Assembly: GCF_012273895.1 (NCBI RefSeq)
Contig: NC_052117.1
Coordinates: 7,200,406-7,264,405 of the forward strand
Length of the DNA stretch: 64,000 nucleotides
Direction of reading: 5' to 3'
DNA from: Zerene cesonia
Lineage: Eukaryota; Arthropoda; Insecta; Lepidoptera; Pieridae
The notes under the pieces are model-generated. The model did no database searches, had not been told where the DNA came from, and saw only the letters and a list, made by a program, of their open reading frames with translations. Positions 49,750 through 62,692 of this stretch are shown one piece after another (within the stretch, counting starts at the first letter, position 1; the number at the start of each line of letters is the position of its first letter). Position numbers and translations under genes: made by a program.

Positions 49750-50398
49750 ATATAAACAATAATTAAGGTATTTACATTATACTTGTACGTGCACTATTGA
49801 ATTAAATGAAATATTTCGCATAAATTATATCTAAATATCACTTATAATTGTCCCAGACAATAAAGGAACAATGAAAAAAGCAATAATTTTGATTAATTTA
49901 AATCATCCGCATTTACTACGAAATACAAGTTAACGATACTCTATAATAAGTGTGTGTAAGTAATCCACAGATTCTCTGATCGCAATTTAACCAAGCTTTA
50001 TTATAATCCTACCAAATAAAATGCACAGTGCAATTCGCTGATCCGATATTACAAGTATTAGCGGTCAGCGCTCACGTCTTCAAAGCCGGCATTTAAATTT
50101 TTAAGACTACAAAGTTACAGGCGTCGTGAGGATCCAAATCTTCTTACTCGTAAGCTGCTTAGAGGGTAAGGCTTTGACAATCGAATGCGAGATTGGGGCC
50201 TGCGAATTTAAATTTGGTTGAGGTACTGCGAGCATTTCGCGCACTACTGAATTATGTCGTGTCGCTTGTTAGATTTGAGAATTTTCCTTAAATTCCATTC
50301 GGATCTTTCTGTGTTACGTTTAAAAGATGTTATGTGAAGTCCCGTGTCCCCTACTGGGGTATGGGGTAGATGATATACATCTGTTTCACTGATCGATA

Positions 50399-50539
50399 TT
50401 TTTTTTTGGACAAGTAGGTGATCAGCCTTCTATATCCTGCCAGACCGAGACTTTTTTTTTGTGCGTCCCCACCGGGAATCGAACAAAGGACCCCACGGTT
50501 CTACGCTCACGCGTTAACCACTGTACCAAGGAGGCGGTC
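50399..50539 (-). mobile_element. Second tRNA-derived SINE family, full-length
   Basis: Minus strand: CTTGGTACAGTGGTTAACGC head with A box (50530-50510), B box GTTCGATTCCC (50484-50474), then a short body ending in GGTGATCACC-like text and an A run at 50408-50399. About 140 bp. Confidence 0.7.
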
Positions 50540-50839
50540 AAAAGATGTTATACATAACCTATACTTTAATTATTGCACATGATGTAAGGAATTTAAACAA
50601 TAGAAATCGAGTTCTAAAACACTGTCGGTTTCATTTAATCACTCTTTCACATTCAGGCTATACGCCCTAAGAAATAAAGGAATAGTAAGATTAATTGATT
50701 TGATTAGGTCTATAAACAAAAGGCTGAATAGTTGAGACTGTTATCGAGTGACTAATTAAACGTTTTATTTATTATTTCACGTTTGTATACGTATTTAAAA
50801 AGGTCGTAGAAGTCCAAGGAATAGCTACAGCAGGTTCCG

Positions 50840-50930
50840 TACTGAGCTGGTGGCTAGACTGATGGTAAGCGCTACCACCGCCTATGAATATTTAGAGAGG
50901 CGTAAGGTCGATTGCAGACCTTCATTCTGG
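50840..50930 (-). mobile_element. A-tailed SINE, 3' fragment
   Basis: CTGATGGTAAGCGCTACCAC and AGAGGCGTAAGGTCGATTGC. Confidence 0.5.
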
Positions 50931-50939
50931 AATCATTGA

Positions 50940-51065
50940 GGAGTATCATTGTGGAACAGCCTGATGACAGATGAACGGACAGACATGTAGTCAGCTGTCA
51001 GACGGACAATGGAGTCCATGTAAAAGTGTACTGTTTTACTGTACGGGACCCCAAAAATCTAAAAG
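50940..51065 (+). repeat. Decayed retroelement tail-like segment
   Basis: GAACGGACAGACATGTAGTC ... GTACGGGACCCCAAAAATC, similar in layout to the segment at 8640-8720. Confidence 0.35.
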
Positions 51066-53416
51066 ATTATCGACAACGTAATCCAGTACAGTCTTAAATA
51101 GACACGCTTTGTTAATTTTTGGTTTGTACTTATTTATGATAAAAGACGAAATAATAGATATATAATAATTACCAGAAACCCGCCGACTGTAAGTTATTTC
51201 AGAGAAATTTCCTTGAAATCTAAGTCAGATATCACTTTATACCATCCGAAATTTTAGTACAAGTTTTGGGATATTTACTCGTTTCAGAAACAAGATATTA
51301 TCAAGAATATAATCAAATTAATTTCATGAATAGCTCTTGACCTTGTTATACAATAAATTCATCTCTGGTTCTCTCTATTCGATGTGGGCGGTAGACATCA
51401 CAAATCAAAAGCCTGAAAGACACTATATTGCTACGTGATATCACTAAATAAAAAGCAAATTAAATACGTAACATTTAATAATAGTCTTAAGTTCTAATTC
51501 ACATATTTGGGGAGACGGACGAAGTTCTTAAAATTTATTGAACATTATGTATATACATAAATATTATAATATATGTATACGTCATAAAACCACCATATTA
51601 TCATTATAAATTACGACAAGATTTTAAATAAGAATAAACTATTTAAAGTGTGCTCACAACTTATCGTGCTTAAACACTAATATTGCCATTAAAACTTTAA
51701 GAAACACAGCATTATCATTAAAAACCCTAATCACTAGTGCGCAGAGACTTTAAAATTCCGCTAAGTTTTCGCGCGCCTCGCTGAATTAATTCGGACACGA
51801 ATTAATCCGAACACCTTCCGATTTGAAAGATTGTGACGCTCCAATTGGCGCGCTTCGAATTTTAAACACGTTCCATTTATAACAGGCTTTTTTATTTAAT
51901 CAAAAGACTGTCAAAATTAAATCAGCCAGCCTTATATTTATAGCTTGACAACTGAATATTGGAAATAATATTACGATTAAGGTTTTATTGGGTACTTTAT
52001 TTAATATTCATTGAATACAAGCTTTAAGGTGTTTGTACAATATTCAATGACAAACACTTTTTAATAAGTTGTTTGTTTAAGAGATTCATTGGAAACGGTA
52101 GGTACGTCAAACGAAAAAGTATTTATCAAAGCAACTAATATATTTGCAGAGCACACGTGATTCTAAAAATTCACTTTGTTCATTGAACAATAAGAGGTCA
52201 GTAGTGAATGAATAAAAAGAACACAATGGTTTTATATTCCACACCTTCAGTTAGACACACAAAACATAATAATGCCATGAGTTTGTACCTATCTATTTTT
52301 TATTAAAAGACGGTAGCTGAGAACTAAATACGATTAAACATAATACATTTTTTTTCCAGAGGGATATGACACTTGCAAAAACAACAATTAATAATATTAT
52401 TTCATTGATCTGGGTCATCAGTCATCTTCCACTCTCATCCGGAGATATCATCCACATTTCATACGCAAAGAGTAATATTTAAATATCAAACAAAACTTTG
52501 TAAAAACAAGCATAAAATTAAAACCATATTATTTTTTAATATAGAATATCACACTTAAATACTACTGCAAGATTTGTTTCGCGTTAGCGGTGATTTCGCT
52601 GGAATTAAGCTCTTTAAAGGATATATTTTGAAAAGGAATAAGAGGAAAGGAAACCGGATGCCGGATGTAAATAAACGCGGTACTTAGCTGGTCCATGGAA
52701 TTTATTGTGCCAGCTCAGTATTGCGTTGCCTTAGTATTAATATTCGGCTGTGAGAAACGTATGGTTGTTTAATTCAAATGAGAATAACTCAACTGTAATA
52801 ATTCTAAGAATAAATTTGTTGAGAATAAATAACTTTTTCAATTATTCAAATTTGTTGTCTCGAATAGAAATAATAATTACAGATATTTTTACACACAAAA
52901 TTCACAAATTACGTACACTTTAAATTTTGCAATCCTCATAAGCACAAAGACAAAAAAACCTTCTAGACGAAATACCTATTCCTTATGCACTTTCTGTTCT
53001 CTCCTCTCATTTTATCAAACATTTTGATAACTTGTATATAATAAAGAGTGTTAGAGTATACATAAATCAAACAAAAAAAAAAATTCTTTTACACAAGTAT
53101 TCATAAAATCCCTGATTTATCGTAGCATCTATCTAAATTTGACACAATTATTTAATTGACAACATGTATTCTAACAGATATGATAAATATGAACGGACGG
53201 AAGAAATAATGGAAGGATTATGCTATATACGTACTTCTCATATACATGAAGCCCTACAATCGCGGACTTGATAGGGGATTCGATGAGATGAATGGTTATT
53301 ACAGACGTCATTGCCGACCTGTGACTCTAAGCTTAAGCCTATAAAGGAAGGATAAAACTACTAGAAGCCTCACTTTGTGAGTACATTTCATCAATATTTC
53401 ATCCTCATAGAAATCA
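51066..53416. other. Non-coding DNA
   Basis: AT-rich apart from the CpG pocket at 51720-51860. No gene or known repeat seen. Confidence 0.45.
51720..51860. promoter_or_regulatory. CpG-rich pocket with repeated GAATTAAT motif
   Basis: A short pocket with GCGCGCCTCG and several CpGs in AT-rich surroundings. It has a direct repeat GAATTAATTCGGA (51783-51795) and GAATTAATCCGA (51799-51810), each with a TTAATT/TTAAT homeodomain-like core. It does not match a repeat family in this window. Function unknown. Confidence 0.2.
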
Positions 53417-53600
53417 TCTTATATATAAAAATAGATTGCTGTTCGTTAGTCTCGCTTAAATCGAGAATGGCTGGTTTGATTTTTATAATCATGGTTTTGT
53501 TGCGTTCTGAATAGTCCAGGGAAGGGTTCAAAGGTAAAAAAATACGCATAATGTTTCAATAAAAGTTCTATGGCGTTGCGAAGTTCGCTGGGTCAGCTAG
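53417..53600 (+). mobile_element. Helitron-like element, second family, intact ends
   Basis: A|TCTTATATATAAAAATAGAT ... GCTGGGTCAGCTAG|T. A minus-strand fragment of the same family lies at about 38495-38570. Confidence 0.65.
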
Positions 53601-53619
53601 TAGTTAATTAAATGTACAA

Positions 53620-53870
53620 GAATTAGGCCAACTCGCTTTGGAACAGGTACACACCCCCACAGAAGATCGGCGAGAAATCGTAGCAAGCAAATGCTACTGT
53701 GCTTCGTACGTTTAGGGGGCTGGAGGCAAATATCCTTTTTCTCACCCTTGCCAGTCCCTTTTTCAACGTCTATCCTTTTACTATCCCAAACCCACTAAAG
53801 ATAATCAAGTGTTCGGTTACCACCAGGCGACCCACCAGCTCGATTACCAGCTCTGACATTACATTGAATG
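53620..53870 (+). mobile_element. A-tailed SINE, internally deleted
   Basis: GAATTAGGCCAACTCGCTTT to CCAGCTCGATTACCAGCTCT, inserted just after the Helitron-like element ending at 53600. Confidence 0.6.
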
Positions 53871-54037
53871 AACATTGATTGGAATATAACTAGACATTTC
53901 ATCAGAGAGGAGTGTTGTTATCCCTCCGTTTGAAGTAGGTAAAAAGGAAAAGAAAGAATCCTGATGATAACAAGAGGCAATTACAAAATAGTAACCGTTC
54001 ATTTTTTTTTTTTATTTCTTTAATTTGTAACATTAAA

Positions 54038-54300
54038 AGCAGTGGTGGCTCAGTGGTGAGAACCTCGGACTTCAAAATCGATAAGTTGGGGTTCGAGACC
54101 GGGAGAGCGTATTTCCTGCAATAAATTGATTTTTCAATTTATCTGCAAATGTGGATAACATCACCACTGCTTAAAACGGTGAAGGAAAACATCGTGATGA
54201 AACCGGCATGTCCAAGAATCAAAAGTTCGACGACATGCGACATCTGCCAACGAGGCCTTTGTCCCAGTAGTGGGAACATGTATGGGCTGATGATGATGTA
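54038..54300 (+). mobile_element. tRNA-derived SINE, full-length
   Basis: Pol III A box TGGCTCAGTGG (54046-54056) and B box GGGTTCGAGACC (54089-54100) sit in a tRNA-like head, followed by an unrelated body and a TGATGATG end. Copies at 17458 and 61495 are on the other strand. The head does not close as a functional tRNA over its full length, and the long body marks it as a SINE. Confidence 0.75.
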
Positions 54301-54715
54301 ACATTTCAAAAAAAAAAACCCAAAACAAAATATGTTTTGGACAATTCTATAAACTCTACATAATCTATTGAATTCTACAAAGTCAATACAGCATGTGAGC
54401 TCTCACGTCTCGAGATTGATAGTCCATCTAAAATAAATGGCTAAGAACTGGACACCGAAACAAACCGTCCAGGAAAGTTTTTTAACGTGTAAAGAATTCA
54501 TAAACAGCAACGTATATGGATTTTAAGCTGATTAGTATATTTGCATATAATGTAATAGATTTAATTAAAGTTATGACAAAATGTTGGAAATATTAATTCG
54601 ATTATTTCTTGACAAATGCATTTGAAGTGATAATCGGTTTTTTGATACAAATAAACTGGGTGTTGAAAGCTATTATACATTATCTATTTCCTATGCAATT
54701 AATATTTATTTCTAA

Positions 54716-55084
54716 TTGTTTCAGCATACTACAATAAAACGATTAAGAAACAAAACTTATGTGTACTCTCTTTGTTTATATTACAAAATTTATTTCGATT
54801 ATTTCGACACAACACATCTTATATTCTCAACTCATTCCACCCAAACCTCATCCAGCTATAATAACTCTCGGACATTTCCACTCGTTTCACAAAGAATTTT
54901 CAATTGCCGACGGATTTCCGCGGACTACGGCATGCGGATTCCATTTACTGTTGAACAACCGTACCACACAGCCATCTTCATTATATCAGAAAAACTCCCT
55001 AGTTTTAGAAACTACGGAGTCAATTATGGGATGAATGTCCCTTCTGTTATTAACTGGGTTTTATGTCCAAATATAGACCTTTGA
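54716..55084 (+). other. Two overlapping open frames in a GC-raised pocket, unrecognised
   Basis: Two plus-strand frames are open together (122 and 91 codons, neither starting with ATG), and the pocket at about 54830-55080 is visibly less AT-rich than its surroundings. Double-open frames point to composition or a non-coding conserved segment rather than to a protein. Confidence 0.15.
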
Positions 55085-58051
55085 TGTTTATTTATGGTCT
55101 TATCGATTTTAGAACGAAAATATCAGAATTGGTTTTGCAAATTATATAGCTTTTTTGTTGTTGAATGATATACTAGCGTACACATACTTGAATACGTTGT
55201 AATGAAGTAATCAAAACATTACACAGTTTTTAGTTGCGTTTAAGTACTTAGAAGTTAAAAGAGACTGGCTTATTTGAATTATTGTGCAAACATTGTTTAA
55301 AGAGTTGTAGTAAATACGTTATTTTTATACAAAACCTCTTCATTAAAGATTACCATGCTAAACGGTAATTGTTAACGTAGTGTACAATTTAATCCTAAGA
55401 GCATTATTTATTCTTATTAACACAAAGCTATGAACATATGAACGAGATAATGTAAAAACAACAAAAGCAGAATTTAGTTCAGTTAATTATAACTGCGTTG
55501 TGCTAAGTTTTAATCTGTAGATTAAGTCTAAAAAATGTAGGAATCGTGTTCATTAAATCTAACGAACGGAACGGGATTACAATTTCAGTTGGACTTTTAC
55601 GTGTGTTACAGTTTTGTTCTTGGGCGTTGTTTAATTAGTATTGTTTACAGGCAATGTAAGACAAGGTAAAATGCTCTGATGAATGTCCATTAATATTCTG
55701 ATTAGCTTGCAGTATCTCCTGGGAAGGTTTTAGACAATTATATGGTCTGCTTCTAACAGTACTTACTGTTATAATCCATGGTCTATAAATACATTTTTTA
55801 CTAGCACTCCACCCCGGCTTCGGCTATGGTACACATATAGCCCTGAGATTATCGCGTTCAATCAAACCTAACCTACCTACTCTCTAGCTTTATTTTAATA
55901 GTATACATTTTATTATTCGTCGTTATATTCATATCATTAATCATTATTGCAATACCCTTTTTTCTAATTTCGACGTTTAATAAAAAATTCAACTCGCACT
56001 TTTTTATATACATTGTTATTATTGAATTATAAACAATATGCCCATAAAATCATCTAAGAGCTTTGTAACCATACATTTAAAATTTATTATATATTAATTA
56101 AAATAGGTATTTATTACGTCATAAATGTTTGTATAATCGCATTTCCTGCCGCGGTCGCGGTTATGCTCAACTGTCGCCAAGCCGCCAAAATAAAATACAC
56201 AATTTTTTAACATCATTTATTATCCTTTAATAACTTGTGATAATATTATATACCAGCTCTAATGTCTTTTGATGTTCTATATTTAAATAAATGCAACACT
56301 AAACGAATATTATAAAGATAATAATTATTTTATAATTGTCTTTTTTGTTAGTTGTTGTGTGTGTACTTGAGTGTGAATAAACGTATGTCTACGTCTATAT
56401 CTATGTCTAAGTAGGTACAATCTTTTGTGAAATGCAATCTTTTGTGATTAAATATCTATAATGCATATATTCACCCCATAACCATAAATACTTACGTTTA
56501 CCGTAAACAATACGATTATTTTAATTGTTATAATTGAACATTAAAAATTAACATTTGATACAAATTTGTTTTACATATTTTATTCTGAAACATTTTGGGT
56601 GAGGATTCAAACAGAAGCAGTATACCGATCTTCTATAAGGACCACAGGATCAAGCCTATCTCATAATCAGCCATCATTAATAATTCACACCAATCACGCA
56701 TTTCTGTCAAACCGCACCACAATCAGAATGATAATGGTCAGAAATAATTCACAATTCCTAATTAGTTTCCGACTCTGAAATACGTTTTGTATAAACCGTT
56801 TCGATTCGCAGACGAACTAATTTTCGTGTAATCTATGTTCAGAGTTGGTAATGTGATTTAACAAAAGATACAATTGTATTGCTGATATAAATTGGACAGA
56901 GTCCAGTTTGATATTAATTACATAGGATTTTGGCGAACTTTATTAATATTCTGAAGGTATAATTTGTTCGTAAATGAGTTTATGTTAGAATTATTATTGT
57001 AGAATGTATTTTTTAAAAAGTACTTAGCATAATTTAATTGAACTCATATATTTCTAACTATATTTTCCTATGTAAATGTAATAAAAGTAATAATAATAAA
57101 AAAAGCTTGCTTGAAAGAATTTTAATGAGTTTTATGGAAATCATATCAAATGCTTTCGTAATGCGTGGATAAATCTATATATTATTTTAAAACAAAAAAA
57201 AAACACATTATTACTAGCGAGCACTTAAAAATAGCTGAGATAATAAAGATACAATAAATTTATTAACATAAGAAATTCTTTAGTTTAACAGTATTAAATG
57301 CAATTTCAAAATTCCGGTTTCCGATTAAGGTATAAAGATTAGGAAAAATTAATCATGAGGTAGGTGAATATACGTCTTTTACCATACGAGGGCAACTCCT
57401 AACCACTCATCTACCCATAATCCCATTTTCTACGTAAAAAGAGCCCACCAAGAAAATGAAATCATCTTGATCGAAAAACTTATTTATATTTAGACTAGTT
57501 ATTTCCTTTAAAGCAAGAACGTTTGTAGCAATAGGGACAAATTACTCTATTAGTATTGGAAACATCCCATTTTAACATACATTTCAAATTAACATATAAA
57601 GCAGCTTTGAATACCTTTTAATTAACCGACGCTGTGGTTATTAACATTTAATTAAATGCTTCTATTTTAGAGAAAATATAATAAATGGCTAGTTAATTAA
57701 ACTAGATAGTTGTGTTATCAATGCATAATAATTTATGTTAGGCCATTGCCTTATTTTTGTTACTTGATGTTCGTTTTTGGTTTTATTTCTTTTCTTGGTT
57801 CATTTTATTATTACTTATTAGTGTCAAAACGCCACGTTACATGGAGACCTAAAGTCATTATTTTATTACATAAACAATAAAATAGTTAATTATTAAGATC
57901 TATTCACGGTTTTGGGAAAAATACGAAACAATTAAAAATTTTCAATTGCTAAGCTTTAGTTGCTCTACTAAATAAGACTCTAAGGTATTAGTTTAAAATA
58001 GTATAGTTATGACTAACGTAACGTTATAACTCAATAAACTCGAAGTTCTTA
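55085..58051. other. Non-coding DNA
   Basis: Apart from the Helitron-like scrap at 55801, nothing recognised; the 70-codon frame at 56566 has no ATG start and no motif. Confidence 0.45.
55801..55910 (-). mobile_element. Helitron-like fragment
   Basis: CTAGCACTCCACCCCGGCTT then TGAGATTATCGCGTTCAATC; the middle is deleted. Confidence 0.45.
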
Positions 58052-58178
58052 TCTATACTAATATTATTAAGCTGAAGAGTTAGTTTGTTTGTTTGAACGC
58101 ACTAATCTCAGGAACTACTTCTCCGATTTCAAAAATTCTTTCAGTGTCAGATAGCCTACCACGAGCGAAGCCGGGAGC
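58052..58178 (+). mobile_element. Helitron-like fragment
   Basis: A|TCTATACTAATATTATTAAG at the 5' end, then TTTGAACGCACTAATCTCAG and CCACGAGCGAAGCCGGGAGC; truncated before CTAG. Confidence 0.55.
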
Positions 58179-58196
58179 CAAAGTAGGGAATTAATC

Positions 58197-58562
58197 TTGT
58201 CTTTGCTATTTACACATCATGCCAGCGCCAGCTTACCATTGCACGTAAATAATTCGACCTCTAACATTAAGGTTTACGATCCTGGGAAACCGAGAAATAT
58301 TAAGATATACTTTTGGACCGCTATTTTGGTAAACTACTGCGGATTCAACCGCATTATCTCCCAACGAAGACCATCTAGGACAGAATTAAAACGTCCACTA
58401 AACGTAATTTGTGCTCTAATGGACCAAGGGGTGATTAATGTCTTCAGGACATTACATTTAATGAGGACAAATTGCATCTTTGAGTATCTTTCTAATAGCT
58501 GTCTTAATTATTCTTTTGAGCACCTAAAAGCTTTGGATGCCAATCTTTTTTTTGACTGTTGA
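58197..58562 (+). other. Long open frame without ATG start, unrecognised
   Basis: 121 codons open on the plus strand, next to a Helitron-like copy. No ATG lies near its left end, and no domain is recognised. Length alone is notable in this stop-rich DNA. A decayed mobile-element ORF is the likeliest explanation. Confidence 0.15.
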
Positions 58563-58984
58563 GTTGAAATGTTTAAAGTTGATATTGATTATTGATAGCG
58601 TTTCTGGTAACTTCTGGAATTACCTTATAATTATGAAGCGACAAATTATAAATTATTTACATAATTAATTTGAAACTATTATTAACTTTCATGATTTCAT
58701 CATTATCAACTACAACACCTAATTTTAGCTCAATTGTTAAAATAATTGAATTATAATTCGTAGTCAGGTTTCCAAAGCTTTGATATATGAAACAAAGGGG
58801 ACATGGGGACCGGCCATGTAAAGCCGAGAGCAGATAATCGGATGTTGGTATACTCTATGATACAATAGTATTGCATTTCTGATATACGAGCCGGTGTTTT
58901 GTATCCAGAATTATTGTAAGATCATATATATGCATATTTATATAGACACTTACCTACTAGTAAATTTGAATTTTTGAATTTATG

Positions 58985-59125
58985 TATCATGAGCTTGCCT
59001 ATATGTCATTCCAGTTGTCTAGCTGCTACGTACCAAATTTCATTGCAATAGGTTCTGTAGTTTTTGCGTAAACGAGCAACAAACACACACACATATACAC
59101 ATAGGATAGTAGGATAGGATTGACT
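58985..59125 (-). mobile_element. Helitron-like fragment, same family
   Basis: Carries CATTCCAGTTGTCTAGCTGC and ACCAAATTTCATTGCAATAG as in 33151, plus a TCCTATCCTACTATCCTATG 5' end. The 3' CTAG side is lost. Confidence 0.6.
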
Positions 59126-59681
59126 ATATTTCAAAATGAATGAATTCTGCATGTCAATATGTCTTTCTGACATCGCGATACAATTTTCTATTATTGCTAT
59201 TCTTTAAAATATTTTATTTAGAGTTACGATAATTTTTGTGTAGCAGATTAATTAGAAACATCTCGAACCGAATGAAAGACTATTTTAGGCTGTATCTATA
59301 GTACATTTCTCATAAAATTGTTACAATCACTTGTATACGGGGTACATAGAATGGAACTTTCTGGTATATCTCGTATTGAGATAATAAAAATATTACCGAC
59401 AAGATCTTAAGAATGTCCATCAATTTAAGGATACTTCTTGATTTAGTAATGTTAACATATTGGTGACGTTAACATAAATTGACCTCAGTAGATATAAAAT
59501 GAGCAATACGAGGCAAAGATTATTAAAAATCAGGTCAATTTATCAGCTAGGCCTAGGGCTAGAATACAATATCTTTTAAGAATATATAGACATATTACAT
59601 TACATCTTTATAAATCGATATATAAACAATGGTATAACACATTATTCATTCAATATAATTTCTCTATTTCTGCCTTTCATG

Positions 59682-59845
59682 TTTTTTTTTATGGAATAGC
59701 AGGGAATTTAGTTAGTGGTTCGTCTGATGGTAAGCGATCACCAGCGTTTATGAACATTTGCAGATGTAGGACTGCTGCGAAGGCGTTGCTCGCGTCTTAG
59801 TTCGACGGATATAAGGGCACTGGGTAGGGGAAGGGAAAGGACTTT
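59682..59845 (-). mobile_element. A-tailed SINE, 3' half, diverged
   Basis: GGTTCGTCTGATGGTAAGCG preceded by a T run (the tail on this strand). Confidence 0.55.
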
Positions 59846-59982
59846 ATACGTGTTAACAACTGCTTCAACTCTTGTCTATTGATCTCCCTTGATCCAAATG
59901 CCCACAATTTGACTCTAAATAGAGACTAATTTTTGAATATCAACATAGACTGCATCAATTTATTCCTGGGAGCTCATGAAAT

Positions 59983-60262
59983 ATTTTTTTATGACATAGC
60001 GGGCAACTGAGCTGGTGGTTCGCCTGATGGTAAGCAATCACCACCGCCCATGAACATTCGCAAAGGTATCGTATATAAGGATCCGCTTTTACGGGGTAAG
60101 GGAAAAGGAAAGGATTAACTACTGGAAAGAAGGAATGGACTAGGACGGGTGAGGAAAAGTAAACGGGCCTCCGGCTCCCCCACTCCCAACCACAATTTCA
60201 CGCCGGTTTTCTGTGGGGGTGTGGGACTTCCCTGGGGCGAGCTGGCCTGCTCAACTCCCACA
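59983..60262 (-). mobile_element. A-tailed SINE, nearly full-length
   Basis: TATGACATAGCGGGCAACTG to the TCAACTCCCACA end, about 140 bases from the previous copy and in the same orientation. Confidence 0.7.
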
Positions 60263-61160
60263 ATATTAATAGCATTTAAATAAACTTTGATGAATTCGTA
60301 CCCATTAAATTTTGTATTTTAATCACCTACAACATCGTCCATGCTACGCGTAGACAAAAATTGTAATGACTACGTCTTATCAGAAGGCTATCTGTAGTAG
60401 TCTTCTCAACTGTTACTCTTGTACAAATATAGAATAAAATGACTGAACAGTGCAACCTCGACCTAAGAGTGTAATTTTCCGCGTCATCTGCACCTTTTTT
60501 AGTTTCCAGTGAACGGTTCCGATAGTGTCGTTTTATCCCAACAAATTGCCGCTTAAATGCCATTTCACTCCGGGCAGGTATAATTATAACTACGGCCTCT
60601 ATTGGAGAGTATTAAGATTTATAACGGGCTATCTTTTATCCACAATGATTGCGTTAAAACTACTATATTATTGTAAGCTACTGTCATGTATTCTCACAAT
60701 TGGCTCTTGGTATGATGCTGATAAAAGCGAAAAGAAATATTACGTTAAGTAATAATGGTTATTTTTCTTCTTAAGAGTACATTTATATTGATCCGTACAT
60801 TAGTTTAAATATTCGTATATAAATAATTAAATTTCTCATGTATTACGACAGATAACATAATACTATACGTATTACATAATTGTTTTGAGTGGCCGTCTCC
60901 TATTTTCGACGCTTATTCAGTTTATTCGTGAAAGCCAGGATTAAGTTCTTCTGTTAGACTTCTCAAATACGTTAGTAGACCTAAGAATGACTGATTAAAA
61001 TCAAAATTAAAAGAAAAATAAAAACGTAAAAGTGTGCAAACTTGCATTTATTTTCAGTTCCAATTTTAAACCGTTACTATATATATTATATATTTGGTAC
61101 CATCAAAAGCTGGTGAAGCAGTTTTTACTTTTATTTCATACCGGACATATTTCATATACG
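60263..61160. other. Non-coding DNA
   Basis: Opposite-strand open frames overlap at 60327-60752 without protein-like features. No repeat family recognised. Confidence 0.4.
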
Positions 61161-61258
61161 CTACTATTTCGCGACGGTCTTCTATGGGGCATTATTATTA
61201 TTGGACTTCCTCGGTTCGAGCTGGCTTCATTTGTGCCGAAATATGCTGAATCCCACCA
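61161..61258 (-). mobile_element. A-tailed SINE, 5' fragment
   Basis: CTATTTCGCGACGGTCTTCT and TCGGTTCGAGCTGGCTTCAT match the 5' third of the family. Confidence 0.5.
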
Positions 61259-61352
61259 ACCTTCGCACCCATTAAGAATATAAACCAGTGAAAATGTGAA
61301 ACACATTTGATCCACATTCACCCCGGGACTACGAGCCTAACTTATTAATACC

Positions 61353-61475
61353 CATTTAGAAATTAAAGACTTTTTAAACGATTTTAAACGCGATTTATTA
61401 ATTATATTATTAACCCGACGTTTCGAACACCTTACAGCGAACGTGATTACGGGGAGACTAAGATGTTACATGTCT
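61353..61475 (-). mobile_element. Same retroelement family, third copy
   Basis: On the minus strand it reads CTCCCCGTAATCACGTTCGC, then GAAACGTCGGGTTAATAATA, then the AAATCGCGTTTAAAATCG and AAAAAGTCTTTAATTTCTAA blocks seen at 27 kb. No inverted segment and no clear target duplication; it abuts a tRNA-derived SINE at 61495. Confidence 0.5.
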
Positions 61476-61494
61476 TGAAGGTCATACAATTTTT

Positions 61495-61773
61495 AATCAT
61501 CATCAGCCCATACATGTTCCATGCACATTCATGACACAGGCCTCCTATGAGGGTTCAGGCTATAAGCCACAACGCTGGTCAAATGCGGGTTGGCAGATGT
61601 CTTTTGATTCTTGGACATGCCGGTTTCCTCACGATATTTTGTGGCGGTGATGTTATACACATGTGCAGATAAATTGATAAATCAATTTATTTCCTGCATG
61701 CTCGCCCGGTCTCGAACCCCGACTTATCGATTTTGTAGTCCGAGGTTTTCACAACTGAGCCACCACTGCTGTT
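61495..61773 (-). mobile_element. tRNA-derived SINE, full-length, minus strand
   Basis: B box complement GGTCTCGAACCCC at 61709-61721 and A box complement in ACTGAGCCACCACTGC near 61754. The tail end is ATCATCATCAGCCCATACAT. Confidence 0.7.
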
Positions 61774-62204
61774 TTATATCCATTCAATACACACATTCTA
61801 TATCAACTAAAACCATACAATCGATCCCATGTCCCTCAGTAATTTTCCACTCCGATAATCGGTTCAATTTAAAAAAATTTCAATCTCTTTGTGCAGGCTA
61901 CTTTTTCCCAATATTGTGTTATCTCCACGTTTACTTTAGGGTTGTAATTTCGTCCCTTGTTTTATCACGGGTTATTTGTTAAGCGATATATTCAATACAT
62001 TATATAGTAGAAGGGTTGTAAGACCTCAATAGAAGTAATTTATATGGGCATTAAAGTGGAAAATGTAAATTTTTCTAGTTTAAATATCATGATATTGTTA
62101 GAAAAACTTTTAGAAAAGCTTGTTTTTTGTTAATTATGTTTTATTTTTATATTATGTATATGAAATATTTAAAAGAATTATCATATCATTGATAAAAAAT
62201 TAAA

Positions 62205-62275
62205 TAAAATTTCAAAAAAATTGAATTTGAATTTGAATATGAATATAATTAATATAATATGAATATAACCTATAA
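62205..62275 (+). repeat. (GAATTT/GAATAT)n simple repeat after an A-rich run
   Basis: TTGAATTTGAATTTGAATAT and variants, in a very AT-rich block (62150-62430). It resembles tails of LINE elements, but no body is recognised. Confidence 0.4.
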
Positions 62276-62692
62276 AGCTACTTCAGAAATATTAAAAAAC
62301 TAATGCAGCGAATACAATATATTTATATAATTATATTTCAATTATCATCAAAAATATTAAGAATTATCATATTTTATATACATTATTTTACTATTCTATA
62401 AAAGCTAATTATAGTTTTTTGATAATTTTTTATTTTTACTTGACCATACATATTACAGCTGTCGTCAACAACAATTAAAAAATAGTTAAATTTATATTGT
62501 AACAGTTGTTTAGTTTTAACCGTAAAGCGTTACATAACTCATTAAACAAAGCGCTTTGTTATTGCACTACATTGTCTATTAAACCTAAAATCATTTTGAG
62601 GATTCGCCTTAATTACTACCCGTTCAATCAATTAGTGTGCACCGTCTGATCATTACGCCTATTATTTTTTAAGGCATTCCACCCAGTGTAAA

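Noticed and set aside
48425..49762. Long open frames of 444 and 362 codons on both strands
   Set aside because: They are open only because 1000 N contain no stop codons; the readable ends have no protein-like pattern and one overlaps a Helitron-like copy.
50474..50530. A and B boxes as a genuine tRNA gene
   Set aside because: Part of a SINE with A-run tail; a second fragment of the same body lies at 21979.
54046..54100. A and B boxes as a genuine tRNA gene
   Set aside because: The boxes continue into a long SINE body that recurs at 17 kb and 61 kb.
61611..61982. 123-codon frame
   Set aside because: Begins inside a tRNA-derived SINE and runs on into AT-rich DNA with no motif.
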